Source: Salpingoeca rosetta
Lineage: Eukaryota; Opisthokonta; Choanoflagellata; Craspedida; Salpingoecidae
Length of the DNA stretch: 35,106 nucleotides
Direction: 5' to 3'
NCBI RefSeq assembly: GCF_000188695.1
Contig: NW_004754929.1
Span: forward strand, 1,464,846-1,499,951
The notes under the pieces are model-generated. The model made no database searches, had not been told where the DNA came from, and saw nothing but the letters and a program-made list of their open reading frames with translations. Position 1 is the first letter of the stretch, and every line of letters starts with the position of its first letter. Below, piece after piece: positions 1 through 11,538 of the stretch. A program made the translations under genes and the position numbers.

Positions 1-44
1 GGGGGGGGGGGGCGATGAGACGTGTGTACACGTTGACCTGCGAG

Positions 45-174
45 AGACCTGAACGAGGCCTTGGAGCTCATCTCCCAGCTGCGCGAAGAAAACAAGGACC
101 TGACAGCCCACAACCTCGATCTCGAACAACGCGTCATCACAACACGCCAAGTGGGTGCCTTGTGTGTGTGTGTG

Positions 175-227
<53 letters not shown>

Positions 228-986
228 GCGACGGGCTACTTCATTGCCTGTCTGCTTCGCCGTCTGTCTGCTTCCCTGTGTGGCTGCTTCACTGTCGCCT
301 GCTCCCCTCCTTCTGTCTCCCCTCCCTCTGTTGTTGTCTCTCGATCTCCATCCCGTTTCGCGTTGTGTTCTTTGCTGACGCGCGGAGAGCCCTCATACCC
401 TTCATCCACGCCTTGCAGGAATACGAAGAGCTGGAAGTGTCGCTGGAACAAACAAGCCTGGAACTGGCACAAATCAAGCAGGAGGCAGCGACTGGCGATG
501 AAGAGGCACGCAAACGCATCAGCGCTCAGGCCCAGGAGATTCAACGACTTAACCAACTGGTTCGTTGACTATGGCTGCCCGTATGCTCCGTGTGCTTTGG
601 AACATTGTGAGCGCAATTCGCCATCCAACATCCAAAACACCAATGCACGCGTATGCTTGTTTACACGTACACACGTGCGCACACCCATACATACGCACGC
701 ACATGCACACACTTACATAAACACACACATATCAACACCACCTGCGTGTGACAGATGATCCATCCTGAAAAGCACGAGGAGGCCTTGAGCAAGCTTGCAC
801 TGCAGTTTCGACAGGAACAAGAAGACCACACATCACTGCTTAAACAAGATATTGAGCAGTACCGTGCAGCATACTACGACCTCAAAGGTGATAGCCAGTC
901 AACCGCCCAGCAAATCGAGTGTGTGTCTCCTGAATGCACACCAGAATGTCCAATCACAAACAGCCTGATGCACTGCAACATTTCGC

Positions 987-1029
<43 letters not shown>

Positions 1030-1533
1030 GCTCTGCAGAGGAAACGGAGAGGCTGGCAAAGGAACTTCGACAAACTCGGAGCAACCACGTTGCTTACTTG
1101 CAGGAGATGGAGGCCGCACATGCTGCTGAAGTAGACAACTTGAACAGAAAACTCAAGGCTGCGCAGGTGAGAGCATGCGTGGTTTGCGTGAAACCGAGGA
1201 CTTGCCCACAAGTGTCTCGAACAAGTACTCGCGTGCACACCTGTGTGCCTCACAAGAGATACTGCAAAGCTGCTACAACCTTTGTGCTCACTCGCACTCA
1301 TGCCACAACAACAACACACCCCCATCGCAAACACACAATGCACAAACTCACGCATTCAAACTCGCGCACACAAACACAGGCTGAGCTTGACAACAGCCCG
1401 CTCACCGCTGAAGTGCGACGACTCAAGCTGCAAGTGAGCGAACTCACAATGAAGCTGACAAACACCAAAGAAGAGAGCGAAAACCACCGCCGCTCCGTCA
1501 TCTCCCTTCGCGTCGAGCTCGAGCAGGTGGGCT

Positions 1534-1595
<62 letters not shown>

Positions 1596-2475
1596 CATGC
1601 GTGTGTGTTCGTGTGTGTGTATGTGCATGTTCGTGTGTGTATGTGCATGTGTGTGTGTTCGTGTGTGTGTATGTTCGCATGTACGTGTGTGTGTGTTTGT
1701 TTGCTTTGGGTCTTTGGTGTTTCGTAAGCTCCTGTGCGTGCACCTGTGTTTCTGCGTGTGTGGCTCCGTGGATGACTGTATCCACACGCGGTTGTCGTAT
1801 GAGTGGCTAATTGCACATTGCATGTGCTCGTGGTGTTTAGGCAAACCAACGTGTTGTGCTGCTTGAAACGGAGTTGGCAACAAGCTCCGTGTCACTGGAC
1901 TCACAAAAGCAAGGCTACAACCAACAGGTGTGTGTGTGTGTGTTTTGCGTGTGTGTGTGTGTGTGTGTTTGTGGGTGTTTTTTTTTTGTGTGTGTGTGTG
2001 CTGTGAGAGTGGCAGAGAATAGTTCTTCTGCTTGGGAGACTGTGAGGTTGACTGATTCTGCCACTCACCTAATGTACTGTGACCTCGACTCTGTCTGTCA
2101 AACCGTTAGCTTGAGCAACTCAAGACACGCCACACAGAGCTTGCGCATCAAATTGACACCCTGAAGCAGGCAAACGATGCGGTATGTGCGCACTTGCACG
2201 TCACTCGATTGTGTCCCATGTGCTTGCAGTAAACCCTTGCAATGCAGCGGAGTCGTGAGGACACTCGTGGTCCTCACACCTATCCTGCCGACTGTGCCAA
2301 CACATTGCTTGTGTTCATTCGCACATCAGGCAAAGCAGACGTTTGCAACTGAGCGGGCCCACCTCGAGGACACCATTCGCCAGCTCAAGAACGAACTCTC
2401 GACGGCAAGGCTGAGGTCAAAAAGCAAGCCCCATGTCGTGTGTCCGTGTGTGTGTGTGTGTGTGTTTGTGTTTGT

Positions 2476-2523
<48 letters not shown>

Positions 2524-5519
2524 ATTTGTGTGTGTGTGTGTACAAAGATAGCAGCGTAGGTGATTGGTGGCATGTGCTTTATTTTGGCTTGATGTTGGTG
2601 CTGACACGACATTGTCCATGACATCATCTCTCGTCTCGCTGTTTCAGTGCGAGCAAGACGGCTTCGGAACACGAGCAAGAAGCTCAGGTGAGGAAATTCA
2701 TGCATTGCACACGCAAGCACGAGAGCTAGCGTTCGATGGCATGTTTCATGGTGGTGTGAAAGCTCTCGTGTTGTACTGAACGCCATCTACGGTCTCGCGC
2801 TGCCTTGTTGGTCCCGCGCTGCCTGTTGTCTCACACGTTCTTTCCTATTGGTTCATGCTTGCAGGCACTGAAGCAGCAGATTCATGAGTTCAAAACGCGG
2901 GAGCGCGTCCACCAGGAAAACGTGAAGCAGCTCGAGCAAAGCCTTCTCGAAGCTGTACGTTGTGGCCTTGTGTGTGCGTGTGTGTGCGTGTGCATGTTTG
3001 AGTTTACATGTGTGGGTTTACATGTGTGCGCACATGGGTTTGTACAAACGTTTCTGTGTGCTGTGTGCGTATATGTTTTGCTCTGTCTGGTGCAGCCGCC
3101 CCTCCCCAATGCAGCACCGATGATGCAACCCCTCTCACACTTGCTCGGCGTTGTTCTTGTGTGACGCAGGAGCACAGCACAGCTGCGAGCGTGCACGCTG
3201 CACGGGAGGAGGAGTGGCAACGCGTGCGTGCCCTCAGCGAGGCCAAGATGAAATTGGAACAAGACCTTGCCCTTGTCAAACAGTACGTACATCACTGTGA
3301 TTGTAGACGACTGACTTTGCCCGGCTGTCAAACACCCACATGAATATGTGCGTGTGTGTGTTTGCATGTGTGTGCATATTTAAACGCACACGCGCACGCG
3401 CATACATGCGCATCGCGGTCGGTAAGAGAGTTCTTGGCCGTTTCGTCGGGCATGTCGCTTCACAGGCTCATGTCCATGCGCACACGTAGTCACGCTTCTC
3501 TCACGAAAACATGCACACGTTCACGCGACGTGCTTGTGGTGTTGGGGTGCGCAGAGAGCTTGAGCAGTGCCAGACAACGTCGGCGGCAGAGCTGCGGCAG
3601 TTGCGACAGCAGCACGACGATTTGCTGATTCAGCACGAAACGGCTGAACGGGAGGTGGCGGCGAAGACAAAGCAGATCCGCGGCCTTGAGCAGAAGTTGC
3701 AGCGCTTGCAACACATGGAGGACGTTGCGGATGATCTGAAGCAGGAGCTGGCAGACACGCAGGCCCAGCTCACGTCACTTCAACAGCAGCATCTCCAAGT
3801 CACGGTGGGTGCACTCTAAGACGTGCACCGTGTGCAATAATTTCACCCTCTCTGCTTCAGTGTTTCACTCACCTGCACCTGCCTCCACGTGCTCGGGACA
3901 AGAATGAGCGTGCACATGTGCAAGCACATTCAGCCACTCGCTCACTCTCACCCACTCGCTCGCCACTACCCATTCGCCCTCACTCACTCTCGCCCTCGCT
4001 CACTCTTGCCCTCGCTGTACACACGCCCACGTGTGCACATGCATGCCCGAACAGCGCGAGCGGGAGCGCGCTGGTGGGGAAGTGGAGCACCTTGCACAGC
4101 AGGTAGCGCGCCTGCGCGAACACGTTGAACACCAGCAGACAGAACACAACAACCACGTGGACGCATTGACGTCACAGCACCGGGCAGAGGTCCAAAGGCT
4201 CGACGCAGGAAACAGGAGGTTGTCCAAAGATTTGAAGGTGTGTTCTGCGCCTGGGTATGTGGCGCGGATTTCTGCATGAAGCCAGCCGACGTTTCCTGCT
4301 GGGCACTTGAGAAAATGTGTCAGAGTTGCATTCATTTCACCTGCAATTCTGCTGTCATGCATGGACACAGGTGGTGCAAGCCAAGTTTGCGGAGCTGAGC
4401 GAAGCCGCAAAGGTTTTCAAGGTGCGTGCTTGTATGAGTGTGTGTGTGTGTGTGTGTGTCTATCTGTCTGTCTGTCTGTCTGTCTGTTTATGCTTGTGTG
4501 GGTACGATTTTGTATACACTACGTGTGCGTTGCTGATATGTCAGTGTGTTTGTGTTGTGTTGTTGTGTATGTACATGTGTTTGTGCATGTGCACGCTCGC
4601 GCTTGCGTGGCGAGTATGGGTGGCAGTTCCTCGTAGGTTTTGCATCTGCCTGATTGTGTGCGCTCCCGGCTTTGTATTTGCAGGCAAAGGCTAAAACATC
4701 CAAGCAACGATCATCTGACGAGATCCGGCAGATGCGCGAGCGATTGGCTGCTGTGGTGCGTTCGTGAAAGCACGCATTGGCGCGTGAATTTGCTCGTGTG
4801 CGCTGTCCTCTTGTTGTGTTGTTTGGGCTTTTGCATGGACCTGAATTTGCACTCAGTGCAACCCGGTTCGTGCGTACATGTGGAGGGTGGTGTTCTTGTG
4901 GTGTTGTACTCACGCGCATGGTGCACATCATTGTTGCATACGCGCATGTGCAGGAGGAGGCGCTTGATTCGCAAAAAGCAGAAACGCTGGCGTGGAAGAA
5001 GAAGTATTGCAACTTGAAGGTGAGCAAACGCGCGTGTGGTGCTTGGGGTTTCTCCTGGTGTACGCATGCATGGGCTCATCTTCCTCCTTGCTGTTTTTGC
5101 ATTTTGGCAGTCGCGTGCGCTCAGCTTCAAGGAGGTGGTCACGAAGCACGACCAGCGCGTCAGCGCACAGATTCTTCAGGTGAGTTGGTTGGTCAATGTG
5201 TCCTGTGTTGTAACGGTGCAAAGTGGTGAACCCGCTGCACGGTTCTGTCGTGTGGTTTCGCCGACTTTGCTGTGGCCATTTCCGTGACATCGGTGACTGC
5301 CCTCTGACATTGCGCGCATTGTCACTGCCGTGTTTTGTGTCTGGCATTCGTGCGTGTCTCCTGCAGGGTCCACATCCCATTCCTGCGCGGGAAGGACAGG
5401 ACAAGGCAGACGTACGTGTGTGTGTGTGTGTGTGTGTCTGTGTGTCTGTGTGTCTGTGTGTCTGTGTGTCTGTGTGTCTGTGTGTGTGTCTGTGTCTGTG
5501 TGTCTGCGTGTGTGTCTAT

Positions 5520-5559
<40 letters not shown>

Positions 5560-6086
5560 GTGTGTGTGTCCGCGTGTGCGTGTGTGTGACTGTGTGCGTG
5601 TCTGTGTGTGTCTGTCTGTGTGTGTCTGTGTCCATTTGTGTGCTGCTGTGCTAACTCGGTGCTTCGACCGCCGCAGATTGTTATAGTTTGTGTCCTCTGA
5701 CACCAGACTCACGTGTGATGAATTCCAACTTATTCTGCGCATGTTCACATTCCCAAATTAATTCAGGAGGGCCACCTTGTGAACTTGCGGGACATCTACC
5801 ATCGACTCAGCATGTGGCGCGACGACGACGGTACGTGATGGTCCGTGGTGACCTGCTGCTCGTGGTTGGGTGGTGGCGGCGGACGAGTAGGAGTGCACGC
5901 CTGCGTCGCTGCGTGGTGTAGTGTCGCGTGTGTGGTTGCGCGTGTGGGTCGATGTTTGCGGAAGTCTATGTGATTTTGCGGTTTTCAAAGGCTCATGCTC
6001 GGGTTCTAATGTCACGCAATCACACCTGACATCATGGTTGTCTCCCAGGACGGCCGTTGCCGCCACTGCATGACAACGATGAGTGA
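45..6086 (+). CDS. Long coiled-coil protein, C-terminal part (5' end outside window)
   Basis: About 20 exons keep one frame: 45-150, 419-559, 755-887, 1039-1166, 1380-1526, 1841-1927, 2110-2181, 2330-2415, 2648-2687, 2865-2954, 3170-3282, 3555-3804, 4055-4237, 4371-4421, 4684-4755, 4954-5019, 5111-5179, 5367-5411, 5767-5830, 6049-6086 (TGA at 6084). They give about 660 residues rich in E, Q, K, R and L with heptad-like spacing, for example [22 protein letters not shown] and [19 protein letters not shown], so a long parallel coiled coil is expected. The last ~50 residues are not coiled coil (short segment [18 protein letters not shown], then a P/D/E tail). No GRIP, FYVE or motor domain is visible in this part. 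The role could be golgin, centrosomal or cytoskeletal; I do not recognise the family. Fifteen of 19 introns are phase 0. The first exon start (45 or 47) is uncertain. Confidence 0.85.
161..228. repeat. (GT)n followed by (CTGT)n microsatellite
   Basis: A GT run of about 8 units passes directly into about 13 CTGT units. It lies in the first visible intron of the coiled-coil gene, ten bases after the donor at 151. Confidence 0.95.
988..1029. repeat. (CAT)14 microsatellite in intron
   Basis: Fourteen perfect CAT units lie just before the CTCTGCAG acceptor of the exon starting at 1039. In other frames this gives runs of His, Met, Asp or Ile, which are not real proteins. Confidence 0.95.
1539..1591. 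repeat. (GT)n microsatellite at intron 5' end
   Basis: A perfect GT run starts 12 bases after the donor at 1527. It continues as imperfect GT/GC/GTAT repeats to about 1700. Confidence 0.95.
2430..2541. repeat. Imperfect (GT)n with GTTT interruptions
   Basis: This GT-rich tract follows the donor at 2416 in the coiled-coil gene and fills the 5' half of that intron. Confidence 0.9.
5412..5642. repeat. Long (GT)n / (TCTGTG)n tract
   Basis: About 230 bases of GT interrupted by CT and CG steps begin exactly at the donor GTACGT (5412). Embedded in it is a tandem hexamer TGTGTC (about 5430-5490). Confidence 0.9.
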
Positions 6087-6741
6087 CTTCGTGCTCGTAC
6101 AGTCCATTGATTTGATCCCCGACCACATTTGCCTCTTCTTTCTTTGTTTTTTTTTTTTTTTTTTTTTGTTATTTCCCTGCTATGTGCGTTGGTGCTGTCA
6201 ACCAGTCAACCCGCTTGGTGTGCAGCGCTGTGGTCGTGTCATGCGTGCTGCGCCGGACGCAGCTAGAAGAAGAGAAGGGGCAATCGTTCTGTTGTTGTAC
6301 TGTAAATTGATACACTCGGCCGCAAACCAACAGAAAAGCAAAAGGGCGGGCGTCGCCTTCTTGTTTGCTGCACCCCATGCCCTTCTTCGTTTGTTGTTGC
6401 TGCGTGCTGTCCAGATGTAAAAGATGCTTCCCACCAATAAGTGCTGTGTGTCCCGTAACATGGTGCTGTTGCCTCGGTTCACTTCACCTCACTACATTGC
6501 TGGGGGTTACACTTACATTACAATTACAGTACCTCCCACACCTGGCACTGGCCACTGCCACGAGCATGTTGAGAAGCAGAAGAATAAACAAAAAAAAAAA
6601 ACAAAAAAAAAAAAAACACCTTAACACGCAAAGGTGCAAGATCACAGACAAGTGGACCCACATCTCCTACGTCTCGCACACCAACATGCCACACGAAAGA
6701 AACACAGCACACAGATACACAAACACTTCAAATGAATGTGT
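6087..6741. other. Convergent 3' flanks of coiled-coil gene (+) and MESH1 (-)
   Basis: No coding region recognised in 655 bp between two stop codons facing each other. It holds a T22-like run at about 6147-6168, a plus-strand AATAAA at 6583, and an A-rich stretch broken by single C bases (6589-6617). Both 3' UTRs probably lie here. Confidence 0.6.
6583..6588 (+). terminator. Canonical poly(A) signal AATAAA
   Basis: AATAAA followed at once by a long A-rich run. It is about 500 bp after the coiled-coil stop codon, so it would imply a long 3' UTR. The A-rich run could alternatively be a simple repeat. Confidence 0.45.
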
Positions 6742-6746
6742 TTATT
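6741..6746 (-). terminator. Poly(A) signal overlapping the MESH1 stop codon
   Basis: On the minus strand the last MESH1 codons read ACA GAA TAA A, so the stop TAA lies inside an AATAAA hexamer. If used, the 3' UTR would be only about 10-30 nt. Confidence 0.45.
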
Positions 6747-7207
6747 CTGTCGGGGTGTCCTTGGTCCAGTCACCATCTTGGTAGTTTGGAGGGATGCACG
6801 GCACCTCCTTGCCATCCACTTCCATGGTGCCCTCAAAGAGCTTGTCAAGCTCGCGCTCCAAGGCAGCATTTGTGCCGCGCACTTGGTTGATGACCTCGCG
6901 CGACCACCCAAAGTATGCCTGCGCACGCTTCACGCTCCAGTGCTTAGGAAGCTGCCGCTTCAGATCTCGCAAGTTGTACAACTTGTCGGCAAGCTTGACC
7001 AGCTTACCGCGCCGCGATGCGCTGGCAGCGTGCTCAATCTGCTGCAGCTTCCGCTCGTGCTTGTTGAGGCCCTTGTCATCGCTGACTTCAGCCACGACCT
7101 GCGCGACCTCTGGTCCAAACTCGTCCTTCAACTGCTCCAGTGTCACATCAGTGTCCTCCACGGTATCGTGCCTGGGCACACACACCACACACACGCACAC
7201 GCACACG

Positions 7208-7251
<44 letters not shown>

Positions 7252-7905
7252 CGAGATAGATGGTCACTTGGTATGAGCATGGTCACAACACAACTTCAGG
7301 GCGTGGAAAGGCATTCTGGCATTACACGTGCATGGGTTTGAGCACGGAGCAACAGCGTGAAACTGAGCAAACTCAGGCAAAATCGCAGAGGTGTCGTGTG
7401 TCTCCAACACACGTACAGGAGCGCGGCTTGCAACACCACGATGTCATCCTCGCCTCCGACGTTGGCAATGAGGTCCGCAACACCTGCGTTACATTGTACC
7501 TCGATTAGTATCATGTGCACACACACGACTTCAAGCCAATGAAGACTGAAAGAACTTGCAGGGCAAACGCCGATCACTGGCTCGAATCATCCAGCCAAGC
7601 CAAACAGTCACAGGTATCCAACAATGTCATCACTGTGGCCCAACACAGCCGTTTGTCCCTTTTTCATCGTCTCATAGTCGACAGACACGAGTCGCCAGCT
7701 TGACAGCCTGACAGCGCTCGAGTCGAGCACTTGACGACACAACACAAACAGCTGACAAGCTCCAAAGCAAGACCAACACACACACACACACACACACACC
7801 AATGGGGTGGTTGATGTACGGAGTGCCTTCTGGGTCTTTGCGACGCTGCTTGCGATGGGCGTGCGCCGCAAAGCTCGCAGTGCGCAGCAACAGCGCGGAG
7901 TTCAT
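6742..7905 (-). CDS. HDDC3: MESH1 / HDDC3, metazoan SpoT-type (p)ppGpp and NADPH hydrolase
   Basis: Three exons, 7905-7800, 7483-7417 and 7171-6742, join in phase to about 200 residues; the human protein is 179. The fold is an HD-domain hydrolase. Visible metal and catalytic residues are H33 in INHPIG, H59-D60 in LLHDTVEDTD, E63-D64, and D120 with N124 in KLADKLYNLRDL, all at the positions expected from human MESH1. The second intron falls inside the Leu codon just before the His-Asp pair. The family hydrolyses the 3'-pyrophosphate of ppGpp and, in animals, the 2'-phosphate of NADPH. The start is the only in-frame ATG upstream of the RKQRRKDPEGTPY segment. The C-terminus is about 20 residues longer than in human and acidic. 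It is divergent from the C11orf54 gene with 307 bp between. Confidence 0.95.
7186..7248. repeat. (AC)n microsatellite in MESH1 intron 2
   Basis: The AC/GCAC run reads as GT on the MESH1 sense strand and lies near the 3' end of the intron. This is an exception to the usual placement of sense GT near donors. Confidence 0.9.
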
Positions 7906-8212
7906 GACGAGGACGACGACGAGAGGACGAGCGTGGGAGGCAAGCAAAAAGTCAAAACTTTGCTATTGCTCAACAGAACAAGTTGGGAGATTTGTGCGAT
8001 ATCTTTCAGGATTCCTCGAAGCCCAAGAGGTGAGCACTGCTGTTTGTGTTTGTGTTCGTGTTGTTCAGTGCTCCGCTTGCTTGCCTTGCTGTTCGAGCCA
8101 AGCAGCCAAGCAAGCTTCGTCGGTGCTGGACTTTTCATTCACCACGACCTCATGCATTTCGTGGGATACCATCTCAATCCTGGACGTGTGGTGCATCATC
8201 AGCAAGCGAAGA
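7906..8212. promoter_or_regulatory. Divergent promoter region MESH1 / C11orf54 with possible 5' UTR intron
   Basis: 307 bp separate the two start codons. On the plus strand a good donor (CAAGAG|GTGAGC, donor at 8031) and an acceptor (CATCATCAG, exon from about 8202) could define a 5' UTR intron of C11orf54. No TATA box is evident. The shared-promoter role is inferred from orientation only. Confidence 0.5.
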
Positions 8213-10852
8213 ATGGAAGTCAAGTCGCAGGTTCTGGAAACCCCTCCGCTAGAGGATGTGGCCAAGGGTGTGTGCGCGCGTGTGTGGTTGTGTGTGTGCG
8301 CGCGTGTGCGCGCGTGTGTGGTTGTGCGTGTATGTGTGCGCGCGTGTGTGGTTGTGTGTGGTTGTGTGTGGTTGTGTGTGGTTGTGTGTGTGTGTGTGTG
8401 TGTGTGTCTTGTGCTGCTCGCATTTGCGTTGCGCGAAGCCATCCCTTGTTGGTAGTAGTCACCGGTCGCACGCTCACACAACGTACCCACACAGCGCTTG
8501 AGACGGGGCTCAAGGGCTGCTTTGAGCAAGCGAGCGTGTCCGTCGTCGACTGCCCAGATCTGACCGCAGAACCTTACCACCTCGCTGCACCCGGTACGGC
8601 AGTAAGCAGAGAAGGAGGAATGACATGTGCGCAACAAATGCGTGTGCATGTGTGTGAAAGACAAAGAAGAGAACATACACAGCGAGCGTTTGCCTGTGTG
8701 GATTGCGTGCACCCCAACATACGCACACACACACACACACATATGTACACACACACACACACACGCACACACAGGCACACACACACACACCCTTGTAAAA
8801 TCCGAGAGATCGGCAGCTGTCTGACCTAACCATGTACGCGCGATCACCCCCCTTCCCCACCCCAACGTTCGCCATGCAGGCATCTCAGGCTCTACACGGC
8901 TTGTAGACGTCGGCGGCGTGCCAAACCTCATGCCACTTGTGGACCGATCGAAGGTGTACAACTTCAAACAAGTGGCCAAGGACATCGGGCTGCCTGGCGC
9001 CTTTTTCATCGGTGCTGGTGCCGGCTCCTCTCGTCTGGCCGGCGTCAACTGTGAGGTAAGCCACCCTTTCCTTGCACTGGTGCACTGGACACTGTCCCGA
9101 GCCTCAAACCGCTCGCTCCTTTGCGACCACCACCGCTGTGTAGTCAGTCCATCGTTGCATACCTCACCGAGCTGGACACCCATAAGGCCCCGTCCATGGC
9201 CTGCTTTGCCTCCCTTCGTCACCTCACCCCTTCACACGGGAACACGCCTTCCTCCCCATCGTGTTTGCCCTGCCTCCCTCTGTCTGGATCCTTTCCCAGA
9301 TGATGCCCAACACCAACATTGCAACGCAGGAAATCCGTTCATACTTTGCCAAAGTCCGGCCCGAGGTAAGGCTCGATTGTGGGTTGTAGCGAGCGTGTGC
9401 CGCGCTGTGGCGTGTTATGCTGCATTGTGGCGAAGTTGCTTTGCTCTGCGCCATGTTGCGTTGCACGTGTACTCCACCCAGAGACCGATGCTGTTCCCTT
9501 ATCCCCATAACATCCTGTTTTTTTTTTGTTTTGTTTTGCATCGCCCTCTCGGCCCGTGATCGAGGCAGACTGGCGACATGGTGCTGGAGCACTACGAGTC
9601 AAACGAGTTTGGCTTGCTGGGCAACTTTCTTGCCAGCGAAGGCAAGCAGGGCGCAGTGCTGCGTGTTGAAGCATCCGTACGCACGGGGGACGACAACTTT
9701 GTCACGTGCATGCGTCAATCACTTCAAGCAGCGTTTGGCGACAAGGTGTGCGGATCGTTGTTGTATGCATGTGCGAGTGCTGCGTGTGCATGCGCGTGTG
9801 TGTTGCATGTGCATGTGCATGTGCATGTGCATACTTGTGTGTGCGCATGCCTGTGCATATTTGTGTGTGTGTGTGTGTGCGTATGCATATTTGTGTGTGT
9901 GTGTTTGTGTGACCGCAAGCTCGTGTGTGCATGAGCGGCTTGCGATCTTTTCTTGCTGTGTGTCTACTTGTACGCGTGTTGTGTGTCTGTGGCGGTGGCT
10001 TGCTTGCTGGGTGTGTCGACACTGTACCGCGCAGTCTTCCGCTCATGTCGCCTTGTCACAACATTGTGCTGTGATCCTTTGCTGCAACAGCCCGTCGGCC
10101 TCGGCGGCGTGTTTGTCATTGAGGCTGGCGATGCGAAACTGCATGTCATGGTGCGTGGTGTTCATTGCGCGGCCAATGGTGACGCCGTGTGTTCCTGCAC
10201 ACAATGCACATACACGACACGCGCACGACACACGCCACACAGATACACACACACACACACACAGACACACACACACACAGACGCAGACACACACACACAC
10301 ACAGGGGGGAGACAGACAGACACACACACAGCCTTCTTTCAGCCCGCTCTTGACCATTGCCNNNNNNNNNNNNNNNNNNNNNNNNNNNNNNNNNNNNNNN
10401 NNNNNNNNNNNNNNNNNNNNNNNNNNNNNNNNNNNNNNNNNNNNNNNNNNNNNNNNNNNNNCACCCTTCAACGTGCACACCCTCGCTGCCACATCAGGGG
10501 CTGGATTTTGCGTGTGGAGCACACGCACTGCTTCAGCCAGCATGGCCAGGGCGGCCACTACCATTACGACACAACACCGGCAAACGTCAAGTATGTTGGG
10601 TACTTCTCCGTCGCAGAGCACATCTATCGCGTGGACGCACCCAAAGTGACCCACCAAGTGAGTCTGCCTTCTGCCGTGATTCAACCTCAACAGGACTGTT
10701 GCGTCACCCCCCCCCCCAAACTACGCGTTGACAAGACGTCCAATGCAGCAACAGTTGGGGTTCCTTATCCAACTGACATGAATCATTGATGCTCACATTG
10801 CGTACACGCACAAACACCACACAAACGACACACGCAGATTGGGCGAGACTGA
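8213..10852 (+). CDS. C11orf54: C11orf54-type zinc-binding ester hydrolase (DUF1907)
   Basis: Exons 8213-8267, 8495-8593, 8880-9055, 9300-9365, 9569-9745, 10091-10150, 10332 into the gap, about 10498-10657, and 10838-10852 (TGA). The family signatures appear in order: SVVDCPDLT, VGGVPNLMPLVDRSKVY, LPGAFFIGAGAG, LGNFLASEGKQG, RTGDDNFVTCMRQSL, and the zinc motif HxHx9H seen as HTHCFSQHGQGGH, then HYHYDTTP. The tiny last exon encodes IGRD and stop, as in the human protein. The human protein binds Zn through three His and has esterase activity on model substrates; the physiological substrate here is unknown. A 100-N gap falls between PSFSPLLTIA and the zinc motif, so roughly 30 residues are missing. 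The first-exon ATG matches the human N-terminus in length. Confidence 0.93.
8276..8407. repeat. GT/GTGTGGTT and GCGC-rich intron repeat
   Basis: Imperfect GTGTGGTT octamers and GTGCGCGC units, then a GT run, begin right after the donor at 8268 of C11orf54 intron 1. Confidence 0.85.
8719..8792. repeat. (CA)n repeats in C11orf54 intron 2
   Basis: Several CA runs broken by ATATGTA and CAGG lie between the exons ending at 8593 and starting at 8880. Confidence 0.85.
10203..10331. repeat. (CA)n / (CAGA) repeats before the assembly gap
   Basis: CA, CAGA and G-run sequence immediately precedes the acceptor at 10330-10331. Such sequence is a likely reason for the adjacent gap. Confidence 0.85.
10362..10461. 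other. Assembly gap, exactly 100 N
   Basis: Exactly 100 N, a common placeholder for a gap of unknown size. Any reading frame that crosses it is meaningless. It removes part of the C11orf54 coding region. Confidence 0.99.
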
Positions 10853-11538
10853 AGCGAGGCCAGCAGCACCTAGGACACAACACCGCGCCGCCACCAAATC
10901 CCACCAACACCACACCATGACACACGGGTCCGCTTGTTACTTTGGTGCTTGTGCAGACGCAGTTGTATTGTGTCCAAACACACAGTTACGTTACACGTGG
11001 TTCACTCAGAAACGAGAAAGAGAGCGACGGTTACGATAGTTATGAACGTACTCTCTGTGAGAAGACAAGGGGGAGGGAGAAGGAGAAGGAGGGAAGAGGG
11101 AGGAGGGAAGAGGGAGGAGGGAAGAGGGAGGAGGGAAGAGGAACTGCGCACACACGCACACACAAATGTACGCACACACACACACACAAATGTTCGAGTA
11201 CAGATACACAAGCAAAACAACCACCAACTCAAACGCAAGACGACCATGAGGATGACAATTAAATATGGAGGCAGATGTAAAACAGCTTTGGGAAGGAAAG
11301 GTACGACGGGGAGGGAGAGGAGGGGGAGAAGGAAAACTCGTCAACTTACTTACGAATATACAAACTCTAACTAGTAGACGGACACATATGATGCGAACAC
11401 AACAAGCACACACGCAACGGGAGAAGCGGACAGCAGGACGCCACACGCATGCACACCACCCTGCACACACGTCGTGGTGGTGGTGGTGGTTGTCAAGCAC
11501 TGTTGCGTTACCTCCGACCAACAGCACACCATACAGAT
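10853..11538. other. Convergent 3' flanks of C11orf54 (+) and orphan gene (-)
   Basis: No coding region recognised in 686 bp. It contains an ATTAAA on the plus strand at 11258, a polypurine minisatellite (11072-11142), CA runs, and a minus-strand GTAAGTAAGT at 11346-11355 that resembles a strong donor but has no supporting exon. Confidence 0.5.
11072..11142. repeat. Polypurine minisatellite, ~14-bp unit
   Basis: About four copies of a GAGGAGGGAAGAGG-like unit after a GGAGAA-rich lead. One strand is entirely purine for about 70 bases, which could form a triplex or G-quadruplex. Confidence 0.85.

Noticed and set aside
1..12. G12 run at the left edge
   Set aside because: Probably an assembly or contig-end artefact or a homopolymer; too short and without repeat units to call a telomere.
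1541..1866. Open frames rich in Cys-Val or His-Thr along GT/CA tracts, here and at many other places
   Set aside because: They are translations of microsatellites inside introns, have no conserved domain and conflict with well-supported exons.
6589..6617. Poly(A) tail of a retroposed gene copy
   Set aside because: No intronless gene copy or target-site duplication was seen upstream. It is better explained as A-rich sequence after an AATAAA.
9417..10789. Long plus-strand open frames that run across the N gap
   Set aside because: Frame across 100 N is arbitrary. The spliced C11orf54 model explains the conserved parts on both sides.
11346..11355. Strong-looking minus-strand donor GTAAGTAAGT
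   Set aside because: No exon with coding potential ends there, and the orphan gene already has its stop at 11539.
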